Assembly (NCBI GenBank): GCA_964497855.1
Contig: CAZCFM010000050.1
Coordinates: forward strand, 1-25,291
Direction of reading: 5' to 3'
Length of the DNA stretch: 25,291 nt
From: CAYLNG01 sp964497855
GTDB lineage: Bacteria; Verrucomicrobiota; Kiritimatiellia; SS1-B-03-39; UBA6053
Shown: in pieces, positions 8,587 to 15,123 of the stretch
How the letters are laid out: each line of letters starts with the position of its first letter
Position numbering within the stretch: the first letter of the stretch is position 1
Made by a program: the position numbers and the translations under genes
The notes under the pieces: model-generated
Seen by the model: the letters and a program-made list of their open reading frames with translations, nothing else
The model's database searches: none
What the model was told of the DNA's origin: nothing

Positions 8587-8884
8587 CACCAAAGGTGCTG
8601 GACAAAAGCCCCAAGGGGGCGCAGCATATCCGCCCCTGTGTGGCAATGCAGGAGATCGTGATGTATCCAGCCCCAAGGGGGCGCGGCATATCAGCCAGGG
8701 GTGCAACCCCTGGAATCTCGGTAAAAAAAATGGCGCGGGCTGAAGGCCCGCCGCATAACGTGGTACCCACGCCCGTGCCCCAGTCCGCCGATTATGCGGC
8801 GGTCTTTCAGACCGCACCAAAAATCCGACCTGCTTTCCAGGGGTTGCACCCCTGGCTGATATGCGGCCGCACCTTTGGTGCTGG
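8587..8884. repeat. Nested palindromic repeat cluster (REP-like)
   Basis: Two related arms face each other: 8667-8713 and 8837-8884 are near-identical inverted copies (about 47 bp) sharing CGGCATATCAGCCAGGGG and TGCAACCCCTGG. Inside each arm is its own hairpin (CCAGGGG-tgca-CCCCTGG). Between the arms lie two further hairpins in inverted order, GCGGG-ctgaagg-CCCGC near 8735-8751 and GCGGTCT-ttc-AGACCGC at 8799-8815, both flanked by GCCGCATAA-type sequence. A truncated third copy (CACCAAAGGTGCTGG plus CCCCAAGGGGGCG) begins right after the transketolase stop. Elements of this type are dispersed in Verrucomicrobiota-like genomes. No gene is visible. Confidence 0.85.
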
Positions 8885-8953
8885 AATGCCTGCGCGGAAT
8901 GTGTGTACAGGCCCGTGCTTGCCAATGTGCGGAAACGGGGATAAGGAGGGCGT

Positions 8954-10339
8954 ATGCCCGAAACGCATCCCCTCCCCACCCCAACAGTCCAGGAAAAACC
9001 CTGGGAGCTGATCGAACGCTTGCTGGGGACGGGCGATGTGGAGACCCTCCAGCAGTTTGTCGACCTCTTGCCGGAAGGGGATCTGGTTTTTGCCGTCTCC
9101 CACCTTGAAGAAGAACAACAGCTCCGCCTTCTGGAAGTCCTCCCGCCCGAACTCGCCGCCCGCATTCTCGACGAAGTCCCGCACGTCCAGGCCGCCGAGT
9201 GGCTCGAAGACATCACCCCCCGCGCCGCCGCCGCCATCATCGGCGAGCTGCCCTCCGACGAACAGGCCGACTTGATCGGTGACCTCGAGGATGCGGACGC
9301 CGAGGCCATTCTCGACGAACTCAGCCCCGCCCGCGCCCACTCCCTGCGCGAACTTGCCCGCTACGAGGACGACGAGGCCGGCGGCCTCATGATCACCGAA
9401 TTCCTCGCCTATCCCCTCTGGTACAGCACCCAGGACGTGATCGACGACATCCGCGCTGGCGCCGAATCCTACGCCCATTACCCCACCCAGTATCTGTTTG
9501 TCATCGACCGCGAACAGCGCCTCGTCGGCGTCCTGCGCCTGCGCGACCTGCTGCTCTCCGCCCGCAACGCCCGCGTGGACCAGATCATGATCGTCCCTCC
9601 CCTCTCCGTGGACCACCACGCCAACGTGGAGGCCCTCGACGATTTTTTTGAGCGCCACAGCTTCCTGGCCGTCCCCGTGGTGGACGAACAGGGCCGGCTG
9701 CTCGGTGTCGTGACGCGCAGCGACTTCCAGGAAGCCTGGAGCGAACAGGCCGAAGAGGATTTCCTCAAATCCCAGGGCCTCATGGAAGAGGAACTCCGAT
9801 CCATGCCCCTCTGGCGCCGCGCCAAGGGACGTCTCATTTGGCTGGGGGCGAACGTGTTTCTCAACGCCATCGCGGCCTCCGTGATCGCGATGCATCAGGA
9901 CACCCTGTCCGCCGTGATCGCCCTCGCCGTTTTTCTGCCGATCGTCTCCGACATGAGCGGAAACGCGGGCTTTCAGGCGGCCGCCGTGAGCATGCGCGAA
10001 CTCGCCCTGGGCGTGGTGCGTCCCGAGGAATTGTGGAGGGTCTTCTGCAAGGAAGTTTCCGTCGGCCTGCTCAACGGCCTGGTGCTCGGTCTGCTCCTCG
10101 GCGGCCTCGCCTGGGCCTGGAAAGGCAACCCCTGGCTCGGACTCGTGGCCGGCGGCGCGATGGCCCTCAACACCGTCATCTCCGTCGTCATCGGCGGCAC
10201 CATGCCCCTGATCCTCCGCAAATTCAACAAAGACCCCGCTCTGGCCTCCGGCCCCATCCTCACCACCCTCACCGACATGGCAGGCTTTTTCCTCGTGCTC
10301 ACCTTCGCCGCCGCCCTTCTGGAAAAAATTCAAACATGA
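8954..10339 (+). CDS. mgtE: Magnesium transporter MgtE
   Basis: A 461-residue inner-membrane Mg2+ channel. Residues about 15-135 form the acidic MgtE N domain (helical repeats such as LPPELAARILDEVP and LPSDEQADLIGDLED). Residues about 140-265 form the CBS pair (LFVIDREQRLVGVLRLRDLL and VPVVDEQGRLLGVVTRSDF). The membrane domain starts near residue 290 with the conserved LPIVSDMSGNAGFQ and ends with KDPALASGP followed by TTLTDMAGFF, whose Asp matches the pore-lining Asp of T. thermophilus MgtE. A strong Shine-Dalgarno AAGGAGGG at 8943-8950 fixes the start. Intracellular Mg2+ binding between the N and CBS domains is known to close this channel family. It leads a tight + strand gene cluster and overlaps the next start by 4 nt. 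Confidence 0.96.
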   Translation: MPETHPLPTPTVQEKPWELIERLLGTGDVETLQQFVDLLPEGDLVFAVSHLEEEQQLRLLEVLPPELAARILDEVPHVQAAEWLEDITPRAAAAIIGELPSDEQADLIGDLEDADAEAILDELSPARAHSLRELARYEDDEAGGLMITEFLAYPLWYSTQDVIDDIRAGAESYAHYPTQYLFVIDREQRLVGVLRLRDLLLSARNARVDQIMIVPPLSVDHHANVEALDDFFERHSFLAVPVVDEQGRLLGVVTRSDFQEAWSEQAEEDFLKSQGLMEEELRSMPLWRRAKGRLIWLGANVFLNAIAASVIAMHQDTLSAVIALAVFLPIVSDMSGNAGFQAAAVSMRELALGVVRPEELWRVFCKEVSVGLLNGLVLGLLLGGLAWAWKGNPWLGLVAGGAMALNTVISVVIGGTMPLILRKFNKDPALASGPILTTLTDMAGFFLVLTFAAALLEKIQT

Positions 10340-10674
10340 ACCGCAACGGCCAAGGACTTCTCTTTCGCATTCGACTCGGCTCCCGCTGGATGACCCTCTG
10401 GTTTCTGGGGATGATCCCGCTGGGTTTCATTCATCTCCCCTCCGTGATTCTGATCCAAAAGGCGGACCCCGAAGATTTTTTCCGCGGCGGATTTCTCCGC
10501 TGGATCCTGCTCTGGCGCTACTGGTTCTGGCCTTCTTCCCCCGGACGCCAACCCCATTCCGGCCACTATCTCATCATGACCCGCGATGGCATCCACATCT
10601 GGATGCGCCTCCGCTCCGGCCTTCATTACCAGCTCCGCGAGGCCGTCCACCGCGCAAAAACCGGACTCCGATAA
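10336..10674 (+). CDS. Small membrane protein of unknown function
   Basis: A 112-residue protein whose ATG overlaps the mgtE stop (ATGA at 10336-10339), the typical arrangement of translational coupling. Hydrophobic segments at about 19-41 (MTLWFLGMIPLGFIHLP onward) and 51-66 (GGFLRWILLWRYWFW) suggest two membrane or membrane-surface helices. The C-terminal third is basic and soluble. No known domain was recognised. The coupling to mgtE makes an accessory role to that transporter possible, but nothing in the sequence shows it. The opposite strand is also open here but lacks a ribosome binding site and breaks the operon order. Confidence 0.65.
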   Translation: MNRNGQGLLFRIRLGSRWMTLWFLGMIPLGFIHLPSVILIQKADPEDFFRGGFLRWILLWRYWFWPSSPGRQPHSGHYLIMTRDGIHIWMRLRSGLHYQLREAVHRAKTGLR

Positions 10675-10721
10675 CCGCCCCCGCGCTTGCAAAGTGTCCA
10701 TTTCCTTCATAGGCTCCCCCC

Positions 10722-11192
10722 ATGCACTCCCCGCTACAGGTCCTTGGCCCCGACGCCGAAATCGCCTACATGCGCGATACCCTCGGTCTGCGCGAACCCG
10801 CCATTCTCCTCGACCGGGTCATCTCCTATTTCACCGTGCTGCAAGCCCGCTCCGCCATGCTCCTGAGCCTCATTTCCCTCTGCCTCACCATCTCCGGCTT
10901 CAGCGGACACCGCATCGCCGACGCCGGCCCCGCCTCCGCCCTCCTCCTCGCCCTCGGCATGGCCCTCTCCGTCGTTTCGGCCATTTTTCTCCTCACCGGC
11001 CCCCTCCAACTCCGCTGGGCCACCCGCCGCTGCTCGCCCGACGGCTTTGACGCCACCCTCCGCGAACTCCTTCTCCTCCGCGACCTGCGCACCCGGCGTT
11101 ATCATCTTTCGGTTCTCCTGCTGGTCCTGGGCCTCAGCGCCTACATCGGCGCCGTCATTCTCTCCATCCTGCCCGCCGGAGTCCCGGCATGA
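10722..11192 (+). CDS. Three-helix membrane protein of unknown function
   Basis: A 156-residue protein with three predicted membrane helices at about 44-60, 72-92 and 127-149. They are separated by a short extracytoplasmic or cytoplasmic loop and a basic, Arg-rich segment (residues 98-127, with RDLRTRRYH). The start ATG 10722 lies 47 nt after the preceding gene. Its stop overlaps the next start by 4 nt (ATGA at 11189-11192), indicating an operon with the MerR-like gene. I do not recognise the family. One reading, not proven, is a small membrane sensor or partner controlled by the adjoining regulator. Confidence 0.7.
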   Translation: MHSPLQVLGPDAEIAYMRDTLGLREPAILLDRVISYFTVLQARSAMLLSLISLCLTISGFSGHRIADAGPASALLLALGMALSVVSAIFLLTGPLQLRWATRRCSPDGFDATLRELLLLRDLRTRRYHLSVLLLVLGLSAYIGAVILSILPAGVPA

Positions 11193-11740
11193 GCCGCAAA
11201 CTCAGCCTCCAGGACATTTGCCGCGAGGTCGGCAAAAACAACATCTACATCGGACAAATCCAGACCGCCCTGGAGCTGCACAAGCCAGAACCCCCGCAGT
11301 TCTACTCCCGCGGCTACCTCAACTTTCTCATCAAATGCACCGCCCTGCGCACCTTCGGCGTTGCCCTCGGCGACATGCAGGACCTCTTCCGCAAAGAACT
11401 CAAAATCCTCCGCCTCCTCCACCACGACACCCTCTCCCATTCCCCCACCTGGTATCTCGACGCCTGCACGCTGGACACCAAGGACCCGCAGCGCCTCCTC
11501 CTCAGCGGCGCCAGCGTCGGCTTTGACCTGCAAGGCGGACCCGTGCAGGACGGCCTCGACTTCGGCACCCCCGAGCCCGAACTCTTCGACAGCCAGCAGA
11601 TGGGCGAAAGCCTCGAAAACGTGCTCGACCTCTACCGCCGACAGGTCGCCAAAATCCGCAAACGCGTCGAGGAAGAACGCCCCATCATCCGCCAGGCCCT
11701 CCAGTGGTCCACCAAAGCCTTCCACCTCGACAACGCATAA
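11189..11740 (+). CDS. MerR-like DNA-binding regulator (tentative)
   Basis: A 183-residue protein. The first 75 residues look like a divergent winged-helix MerR domain: SLQDICREVGKNNIYIGQIQ as the first helix-turn-helix, then QFYSRGYLNFLIKCTALRTF and GVALGDMQDLFRKE, matching the MerR pattern of a wing Tyr followed by an R-x-LGF-L-x-I-like helix. Residues 75-140 contain a WYLDACTL segment and a GASVGFDLQGGP stretch of unknown role. The C-terminus (145-178) is a charged helix likely to form a coiled coil, as in MerR dimers. There is no metal-binding Cys pattern. It is translationally coupled to the membrane protein upstream (ATGA overlap). Its likely targets are its own operon, by inference only. 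Confidence 0.6.
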   Translation: MSRKLSLQDICREVGKNNIYIGQIQTALELHKPEPPQFYSRGYLNFLIKCTALRTFGVALGDMQDLFRKELKILRLLHHDTLSHSPTWYLDACTLDTKDPQRLLLSGASVGFDLQGGPVQDGLDFGTPEPELFDSQQMGESLENVLDLYRRQVAKIRKRVEEERPIIRQALQWSTKAFHLDNA

Positions 11741-11755
11741 GCCAAGAGACTCCCC

Positions 11756-12265
11756 ATGACCCCACGCACGCTCCTTCCCCTTCTCGCCGCCCTCCTCCTG
11801 CTGGCCCCCGCCCTCTCCCGCGCGCAAACCAACCTCGAACTCGGCTTCGGCGCCCACTACTGGCGGGTGATCGACGACATTGATGTGGAAGACTTCGACG
11901 ACGATGGCCTGGCCTACGCCGTCGCGCTGCGCGTGGATGGCGGTCTGCTCGCCCTCCAGGGCGAAGTGGAATTCTTCCCCGAAAACTACGGCGGTGCCAC
12001 CGAACGCGTCTATGCCCCGCAGGCCCTGGTCATCCTGGGCGATGGCATCTACGTCGGCGTTGGCATCGGCGGATTCTATACCGATGGCGAATTTTCCGAC
12101 AAGCCCTTCTACCTTCTGCGCGCCGGCCTCGCCATCGCCGCCTTCGGTCCCGTGACCCTCGATCTGTATGCCAACTACTATTTCTCCGACTTCAACGAGT
12201 TGGAAGGCAGCGACATCGACACCGACACGATCAGCCTCGGCGCAATGCTCCGCCTCCAGCTCTAA
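11756..12265 (+). CDS. Small outer-membrane beta-barrel protein
   Basis: A 169-residue protein with a clear signal peptide (residues 1-22, ending LSRAQ) and alternating polar/hydrophobic strands: LELGFGAHYWRV, LAYAVALRVDGG, LLALQGEVEFFP, GIYVGVGIGGFY and VTLDLYANYYFSDF. It ends in SLGAMLRLQL, with a hydrophobic terminal strand as used by the Bam insertion machinery. An acidic insertion (DDIDVEDFDDDG) lies between strands 1 and 2 and could bind divalent cations, which would fit the mgtE cluster; that is speculation. It starts 15 nt after the MerR-like gene. It is too short for a porin; OmpX/OmpW-like eight-stranded barrels are the nearest structural analogy. Confidence 0.75.
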   Translation: MTPRTLLPLLAALLLLAPALSRAQTNLELGFGAHYWRVIDDIDVEDFDDDGLAYAVALRVDGGLLALQGEVEFFPENYGGATERVYAPQALVILGDGIYVGVGIGGFYTDGEFSDKPFYLLRAGLAIAAFGPVTLDLYANYYFSDFNELEGSDIDTDTISLGAMLRLQL

Positions 12266-12268
12266 CCT

Positions 12269-13657
12269 ATGAACGAAAAACGGGCCGCAGTTCTCACACT
12301 CCCGCTCCTGCTGATGGCATTTGCATCCTCTGCTTTTGGGTCGGAATTGCCTGGATATTCCCTGCCTAACCTTGTTCAGGATTCGGACGTTATCGTTGTT
12401 GGGGTTGTGGAGAGAGGGAAAGACGAAATCGTTCTTCGCGTATCCGAGGTGTTGAAGGGCGACAACATCGACTCGTTGACAATGACAACGACGGAAATCG
12501 GGTTCGGGGATGAAGTGACTCCCGTTGGCGAGCCAGGCATACATTTCCTGAGGAAACAAGGGCTAGGCTTTGCGCCGTTTCATTCAAATTCCTACAAGAC
12601 CATCGCGGAGATGGAAGCGGTGAGAACCGTTTTGGACATGTTTGCCGATCCAGGCCCCTTCCTGGATCTCAGCCATAAGCCCGAGAATTCTGACATTGTA
12701 TTTGTTCTGGGGGAAGTATTCGCCGGATGGAGGATCAGCAGCACAGAAATTCCTTCTTTGAGTCACTCAATGGCCCGCTTTGTGGACAAGTACTATGAAG
12801 TTGGGCCCTGGGCTGATCATCTTGTCGTAACCCTTGAATGTGAGATTGATGCCAACGGCGTTGTGCATATCACGTCCGCAGAACCCAAAGGACCTCTGAC
12901 TCAATTCTTCGAGGAGCGCTTGCTCGCGGCATCCAGCTGGTCAAGCGTAAAAACTGTTCTGAAAACCCACTTCCGTGTGACCTTGGATGCCCGCAATCCC
13001 CGGAAAGTCGGATCGGCACAGTACACGGACGCCGTTCTTTACCTGAGGGGACGGCTCAACTCCTCCGACGCAAGCATCGTGGTTTCGGCTCTGGTGGCAC
13101 TCGCCAAACTGCGGGACAGTGACGCTGTGCCACTTGTTATTCCTTTGTTGTGGCACGAGGACAGAAATGTACAAATGACAGCCATACAGTTCCTGGGATG
13201 GTCTCAGAGCAAGCTTGCGGCAAAGCCATTGTGCACGATGCTGGATATGTTCTCAGGGGGCTTCGCGAAGAATCATATCCTTGCGGAGGAAGTGGCCGTT
13301 GCTCTGGAAAAAATTGACGTTGCGGAGAGTTTGCCGTTTCTTGAACGAGCGGCGTGTCAGGGTGTTTCGAGGGCCATTGAAGCCGTAGGCGCAATCGGCA
13401 ACACCGAGTCGTTCGAAGTCATGTTGGAGGCGGCCAAGCGTGATCCGCAGCGTTGTGCGTATATGGTCAATGGGTTCTATTGGCTGGTCCGGCGCTCCAA
13501 CAAAAAGACCGAGGAGTGGATGTCCAATTCGACTTGGAGCAAAGATATTGGGATGGCAAAAATTCCAATGTGGGTTGCGTGGTGGGATTCCAATAAAAAA
13601 GACTTCAACGTCATAAAGACCCAACGTGAGGCCATTGAACCAGACCTCAGTTTATAG
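12269..13657 (+). CDS. Exported HEAT-repeat protein
   Basis: A 462-residue protein with a signal peptide (residues 1-24, LTLPLLLMAFASSAFG). Residues 30-80 (LVQDSDVIVVGVVERG then LRVSEVLKGDNI) match a beta-rich domain I associate with exported PVC proteins of unknown role. Residues about 255-400 contain HEAT/Armadillo-like repeats: VVSALVALAKLRDSDAVPLV, VQMTAIQFLGWSQSKLAAKP, VAVALEKIDVAESLPFLERA and IEAVGAIGNTESFEVMLEAA. These repeats usually mediate protein binding. The gene starts 3 nt after the barrel gene yet has clearly lower GC and more relaxed codon use, so it may have been acquired separately and is not necessarily part of that operon. No strong Shine-Dalgarno is seen; the signal peptide fixes the start. 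Confidence 0.75.
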   Translation: MNEKRAAVLTLPLLLMAFASSAFGSELPGYSLPNLVQDSDVIVVGVVERGKDEIVLRVSEVLKGDNIDSLTMTTTEIGFGDEVTPVGEPGIHFLRKQGLGFAPFHSNSYKTIAEMEAVRTVLDMFADPGPFLDLSHKPENSDIVFVLGEVFAGWRISSTEIPSLSHSMARFVDKYYEVGPWADHLVVTLECEIDANGVVHITSAEPKGPLTQFFEERLLAASSWSSVKTVLKTHFRVTLDARNPRKVGSAQYTDAVLYLRGRLNSSDASIVVSALVALAKLRDSDAVPLVIPLLWHEDRNVQMTAIQFLGWSQSKLAAKPLCTMLDMFSGGFAKNHILAEEVAVALEKIDVAESLPFLERAACQGVSRAIEAVGAIGNTESFEVMLEAAKRDPQRCAYMVNGFYWLVRRSNKKTEEWMSNSTWSKDIGMAKIPMWVAWWDSNKKDFNVIKTQREAIEPDLSL

Positions 13658-13740
13658 GCTTCACAGGGCAGATTTGATCGCAAGGTCAAATGCTGACTTT
13701 ATCAGAATTGATACATGAAAAGGACGTGCCACGTGCCTTC

Positions 13741-13908
13741 GTCGCGTAGCGACGGTCCAGGAGTAGCCGTGGATTTCAATCCACGGACTGTGTTCCCCCC
13801 ATCAACAAGCGCGTCGCGTAGCGACGCTTGACGGACATGGGGGTTTCAACCCCATCTGACGACTGCGGGGATTGAAATCCCCTAGTCTCTGAACCGTCGC
13901 TACGCGAC
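13741..13908. repeat. Cluster of GTCGCGTAGCGAC palindromes and hairpins
   Basis: GTCGCGTAGCGAC occurs at 13741-13753 and 13813-13825, and inverted (GTCGCTACGCGAC) at 13896-13908. Between them are three hairpins with the same TTTCAA or TTGAAA loop theme: CCGTGGATT-tc-AATCCACGG (13767-13786), ATGGGG..CCCCAT around 13837-13855, and GGGGATT-ga-AATCCCC (13867-13882). The unit is palindrome, short spacer, hairpin, so this is a REP/BIME-like composite. The non-coding stretch 13658-13951 holds nothing else that I can identify. Confidence 0.85.
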
Positions 13909-13951
13909 AAAGAGACATTTGAATCTGCGCTCCAATTCCGCACAAAAGGCT

Positions 13952-14021
13952 TTCAAACTAAGGTCTGGGGTTGAGACGCCCTCGCAACGGGCGGCGAATA
14001 CCCACCACCCAGTTGTTCGCC
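13952..14021 (-). other. attC-like site of the GNAT cassette
   Basis: Reading the minus strand: R'' GGCGAAC (14021-14015), then AA, then L'' CTGGGTGGTGGGT (14012-14000). After a GC-rich loop come L' CAACCCCAG (13973-13965), ACCTTA and the R' core GTTTGAA (13958-13952). L'' and L' pair imperfectly with unpaired bases, as in attC stems. R'' is the exact complement of the core at the start of this cassette (GTTCGCC). The R' box departs from GTTRRRY, so the junction is either decayed or sits on chromosomal sequence. The site encodes the last 22 residues of the acetyltransferase. Confidence 0.65.
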
Positions 14022-14558
14022 GTTCCAGTCTCTCTTCAACATCGCGTACATGGCGTGATCAACGAAGTGGTCGTAAAGCCACTCTGCATCTCGAATGACA
14101 CCTTCCAGCGTGAAGCCGAGACGCTCGGGAATTGCGCGACTTCTACGGTTGCCGACCGCGGCAGGAATCTGGACTCGGTTGAGGCCGTACGCGGTAAAAG
14201 CATGTGAGATCAGAACCCGGCAACACCTCGTCATGATCCCGCGTCCAACGGCGTCACGCGCCAACCAGTATCCGATTTCAACCGACTTGTTGTTCCACCG
14301 GATCGGGTGGTAACCCGCAATGCCGACAATGCGTCCACGAAACTCGATGGCACAGGTGAATCCCTGGTTGGCGGCTTCTTGGCGCAAAGTCGCCTGAATG
14401 AAGGCGAGGCTGTCATGTGACGTGGTATTGGCGTCCAACCAAGGCAACCATTCGCGGAGATGGTCCCGGTTTCCATCCACGACCCGGAAAAGAGCTTCGG
14501 CATCGCCCTCGGACAGGGTTCTGAGTCTCAACTCATCGTCTATTCGTGTATCGTACAT
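13953..14558 (-). CDS. GNAT family N-acetyltransferase (RimJ/RimL type)
   Basis: A 201-residue enzyme predicted to transfer acetyl from acetyl-CoA to an amine (protein N-terminus or small molecule). It opens with the RimL-like LRLRTLSEGDAEALFRVVD and REWLPWLD. The acetyl-CoA loop is in IGYWLARDAVGRGIMTR (95-111, R-x-x-V-G-R-G-I), followed by the NRRSRAIPERLGF motif (137-149) and a typical EGVIRDAEWLYDHFVDHAMYAML ending near residue 173. ATG 14558 follows GAGAGGAAG with about 6-nt spacing; an ATG directly before it (14561) adds one Met. The final 22 residues (LGGGYSPPVARASQPQ region) extend past the domain and are encoded by the attC-like site. GNAT enzymes are frequent integron cassette cargo. 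Substrate unknown. Confidence 0.9.
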   Translation of the reverse strand: MYDTRIDDELRLRTLSEGDAEALFRVVDGNRDHLREWLPWLDANTTSHDSLAFIQATLRQEAANQGFTCAIEFRGRIVGIAGYHPIRWNNKSVEIGYWLARDAVGRGIMTRCCRVLISHAFTAYGLNRVQIPAAVGNRRSRAIPERLGFTLEGVIRDAEWLYDHFVDHAMYAMLKRDWNGEQLGGGYSPPVARASQPQTLV

Positions 14559-14570
14559 CATCTTCCTCTC

Positions 14571-14632
14571 GGCGAACGTCACTTCTGTGGGTTTCGAGCG
14601 GCGTGAGAATACCCACCAGAAGCTTGTTGGCT
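14571..14632 (-). other. attC-like site of the membrane-protein cassette
   Basis: Minus strand order: R'' AGCCAAC (14632-14626), AAG, L'' CTTCTGGTGGGT (14622-14611), an 18-nt loop, L' ACCCACAGAAG (14592-14582), TGAC, R' GTTCGCC (14577-14571). L'' and L' pair over 11 bp with one extrahelical G in L''. A bulged base in this arm is how integrase selects the attC strand. Total length 62 bp is within the normal attC range. R'' exactly complements the core at this cassette's start (GTTGGCT, 15074-15068). It overlaps the last 17 codons of the gene and ends 10 nt before the next gene's start. Confidence 0.8.
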
Positions 14633-15058
14633 GTCCTTCTTCAATTCCCCACGTGCCACAATGAACGCTGAGATGGCCAGTGAGGGCCCAGCGCACAGAA
14701 TGGCCCCGCCGATTGCCCCGACGGATGCGACAGATTGTGGTCCCAGAGGATTCATATTCCACAATCGGCCACCTTCGCCCGGAATGGATACTCTGGATGG
14801 ACAATCATCCGTTGTGCCCGAGTCCCATTTGAGACGGGTGATGTCTGGGATTTGGTTTCGAAGGGCTGTTGCCAGACCGATTAAGAAGACGACGCAAGTT
14901 CCGACAAGGGGTGCCCAGGCGTAACGGGCTGGGAGCCCGAATGAAAAACCAAGGTACCAGATCACGCCGTAGACCATGGCGTACGTTATCGCCGTTGTGA
15001 AAGTCGCCATAACGGCGAACATCAGAAATAGTGCTATGGCCTTGCCGATGTTTTTCAT
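14579..15058 (-). CDS. Small membrane protein, integron cassette cargo
   Basis: A 159-residue protein of unknown family. Predicted membrane helices lie at about 8-38 (AIALFLMFAVMATFTTAITYAMV onward; long, possibly a hairpin), 48-66 (WAPLVGTCVVFLIGLATAL) and 110-136 (VASVGAIGGAILCAGPSLAISA). A soluble loop at 67-108 contains TTDDCPSR. The C-terminal tail (ASGGYSHAARNPQK) is encoded by the attC-like site, which explains why it resembles the tail of the unrelated acetyltransferase next door. ATG 15058 lies 15 nt inside the cassette; a TTG at 15076 in the same frame would begin outside it and is less likely. No strong Shine-Dalgarno. Composition is less GC-rich than the core genes. Confidence 0.7.
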   Translation of the reverse strand: MKNIGKAIALFLMFAVMATFTTAITYAMVYGVIWYLGFSFGLPARYAWAPLVGTCVVFLIGLATALRNQIPDITRLKWDSGTTDDCPSRVSIPGEGGRLWNMNPLGPQSVASVGAIGGAILCAGPSLAISAFIVARGELKKDSQQASGGYSHAARNPQK

Positions 15059-15067
15059 TTTTAGTTC

Positions 15068-15123
15068 AGCCAACAAGTTATTGAGCGATTTTCAGATAAC
15101 TTGCGCGAATTCAGTCGTTGCGG
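15068..15123 (-). other. Recombination-site-like structure at the array's upstream edge
   Basis: On the minus strand: CCGCAAC (15123-15117), a spacer, CAAGTTAT (15103-15096), a 14-nt loop, ATAACTTG (15081-15074) overlapping the core GTTGGCT (15074-15068). The 8-bp arms pair perfectly. This could be the remains of a preceding attC, an attI, or a secondary integration site. CCGCAAC is only loosely complementary to GTTGGCT, so it does not match as well as the two sites inside the array. Confidence 0.4.

Larger units (their letters stand above)
13958..15073 (-). mobile_element. Two-cassette integron array without integrase (CALIN-like)
   Basis: Two minus-strand genes each form a unit with integron-cassette geometry. 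Cassette 1 runs from 15073 to 14577 (about 497 bp) and cassette 2 from 14576 to 13958 (about 619 bp). Each begins inside a GTT core (GTTGGCT at 15074-15068; GTTCGCC at 14577-14571). Each ends with an attC-like stem whose R'' box is the exact complement of that cassette's own starting core: AGCCAAC at 14632-14626 for cassette 1, GGCGAAC at 14021-14015 for cassette 2. This pairing is expected because a free circular cassette has one attC made from its two ends. Both genes start 15-18 nt inside the cassette, also typical. No integrase gene is in the window. Confidence 0.78.

Noticed and set aside
6220..9309. Minus-strand extension of the GH28 frame to 1521 codons
   Set aside because: The part beyond the GH28 domain lies antisense to the transketolase-like and mgtE genes and reads as Gly/Ala/Val/Asp low-complexity sequence.
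12269..13657. HEAT-repeat gene as a third integron cassette
   Set aside because: It is on the opposite strand, and I found no GTT core or attC-like stem around it matching the array's edge core.
13741..13908. CRISPR array
   Set aside because: Repeats are palindromic, of different lengths and with mixed orientation, spacers are not of uniform size, and no cas gene is present.
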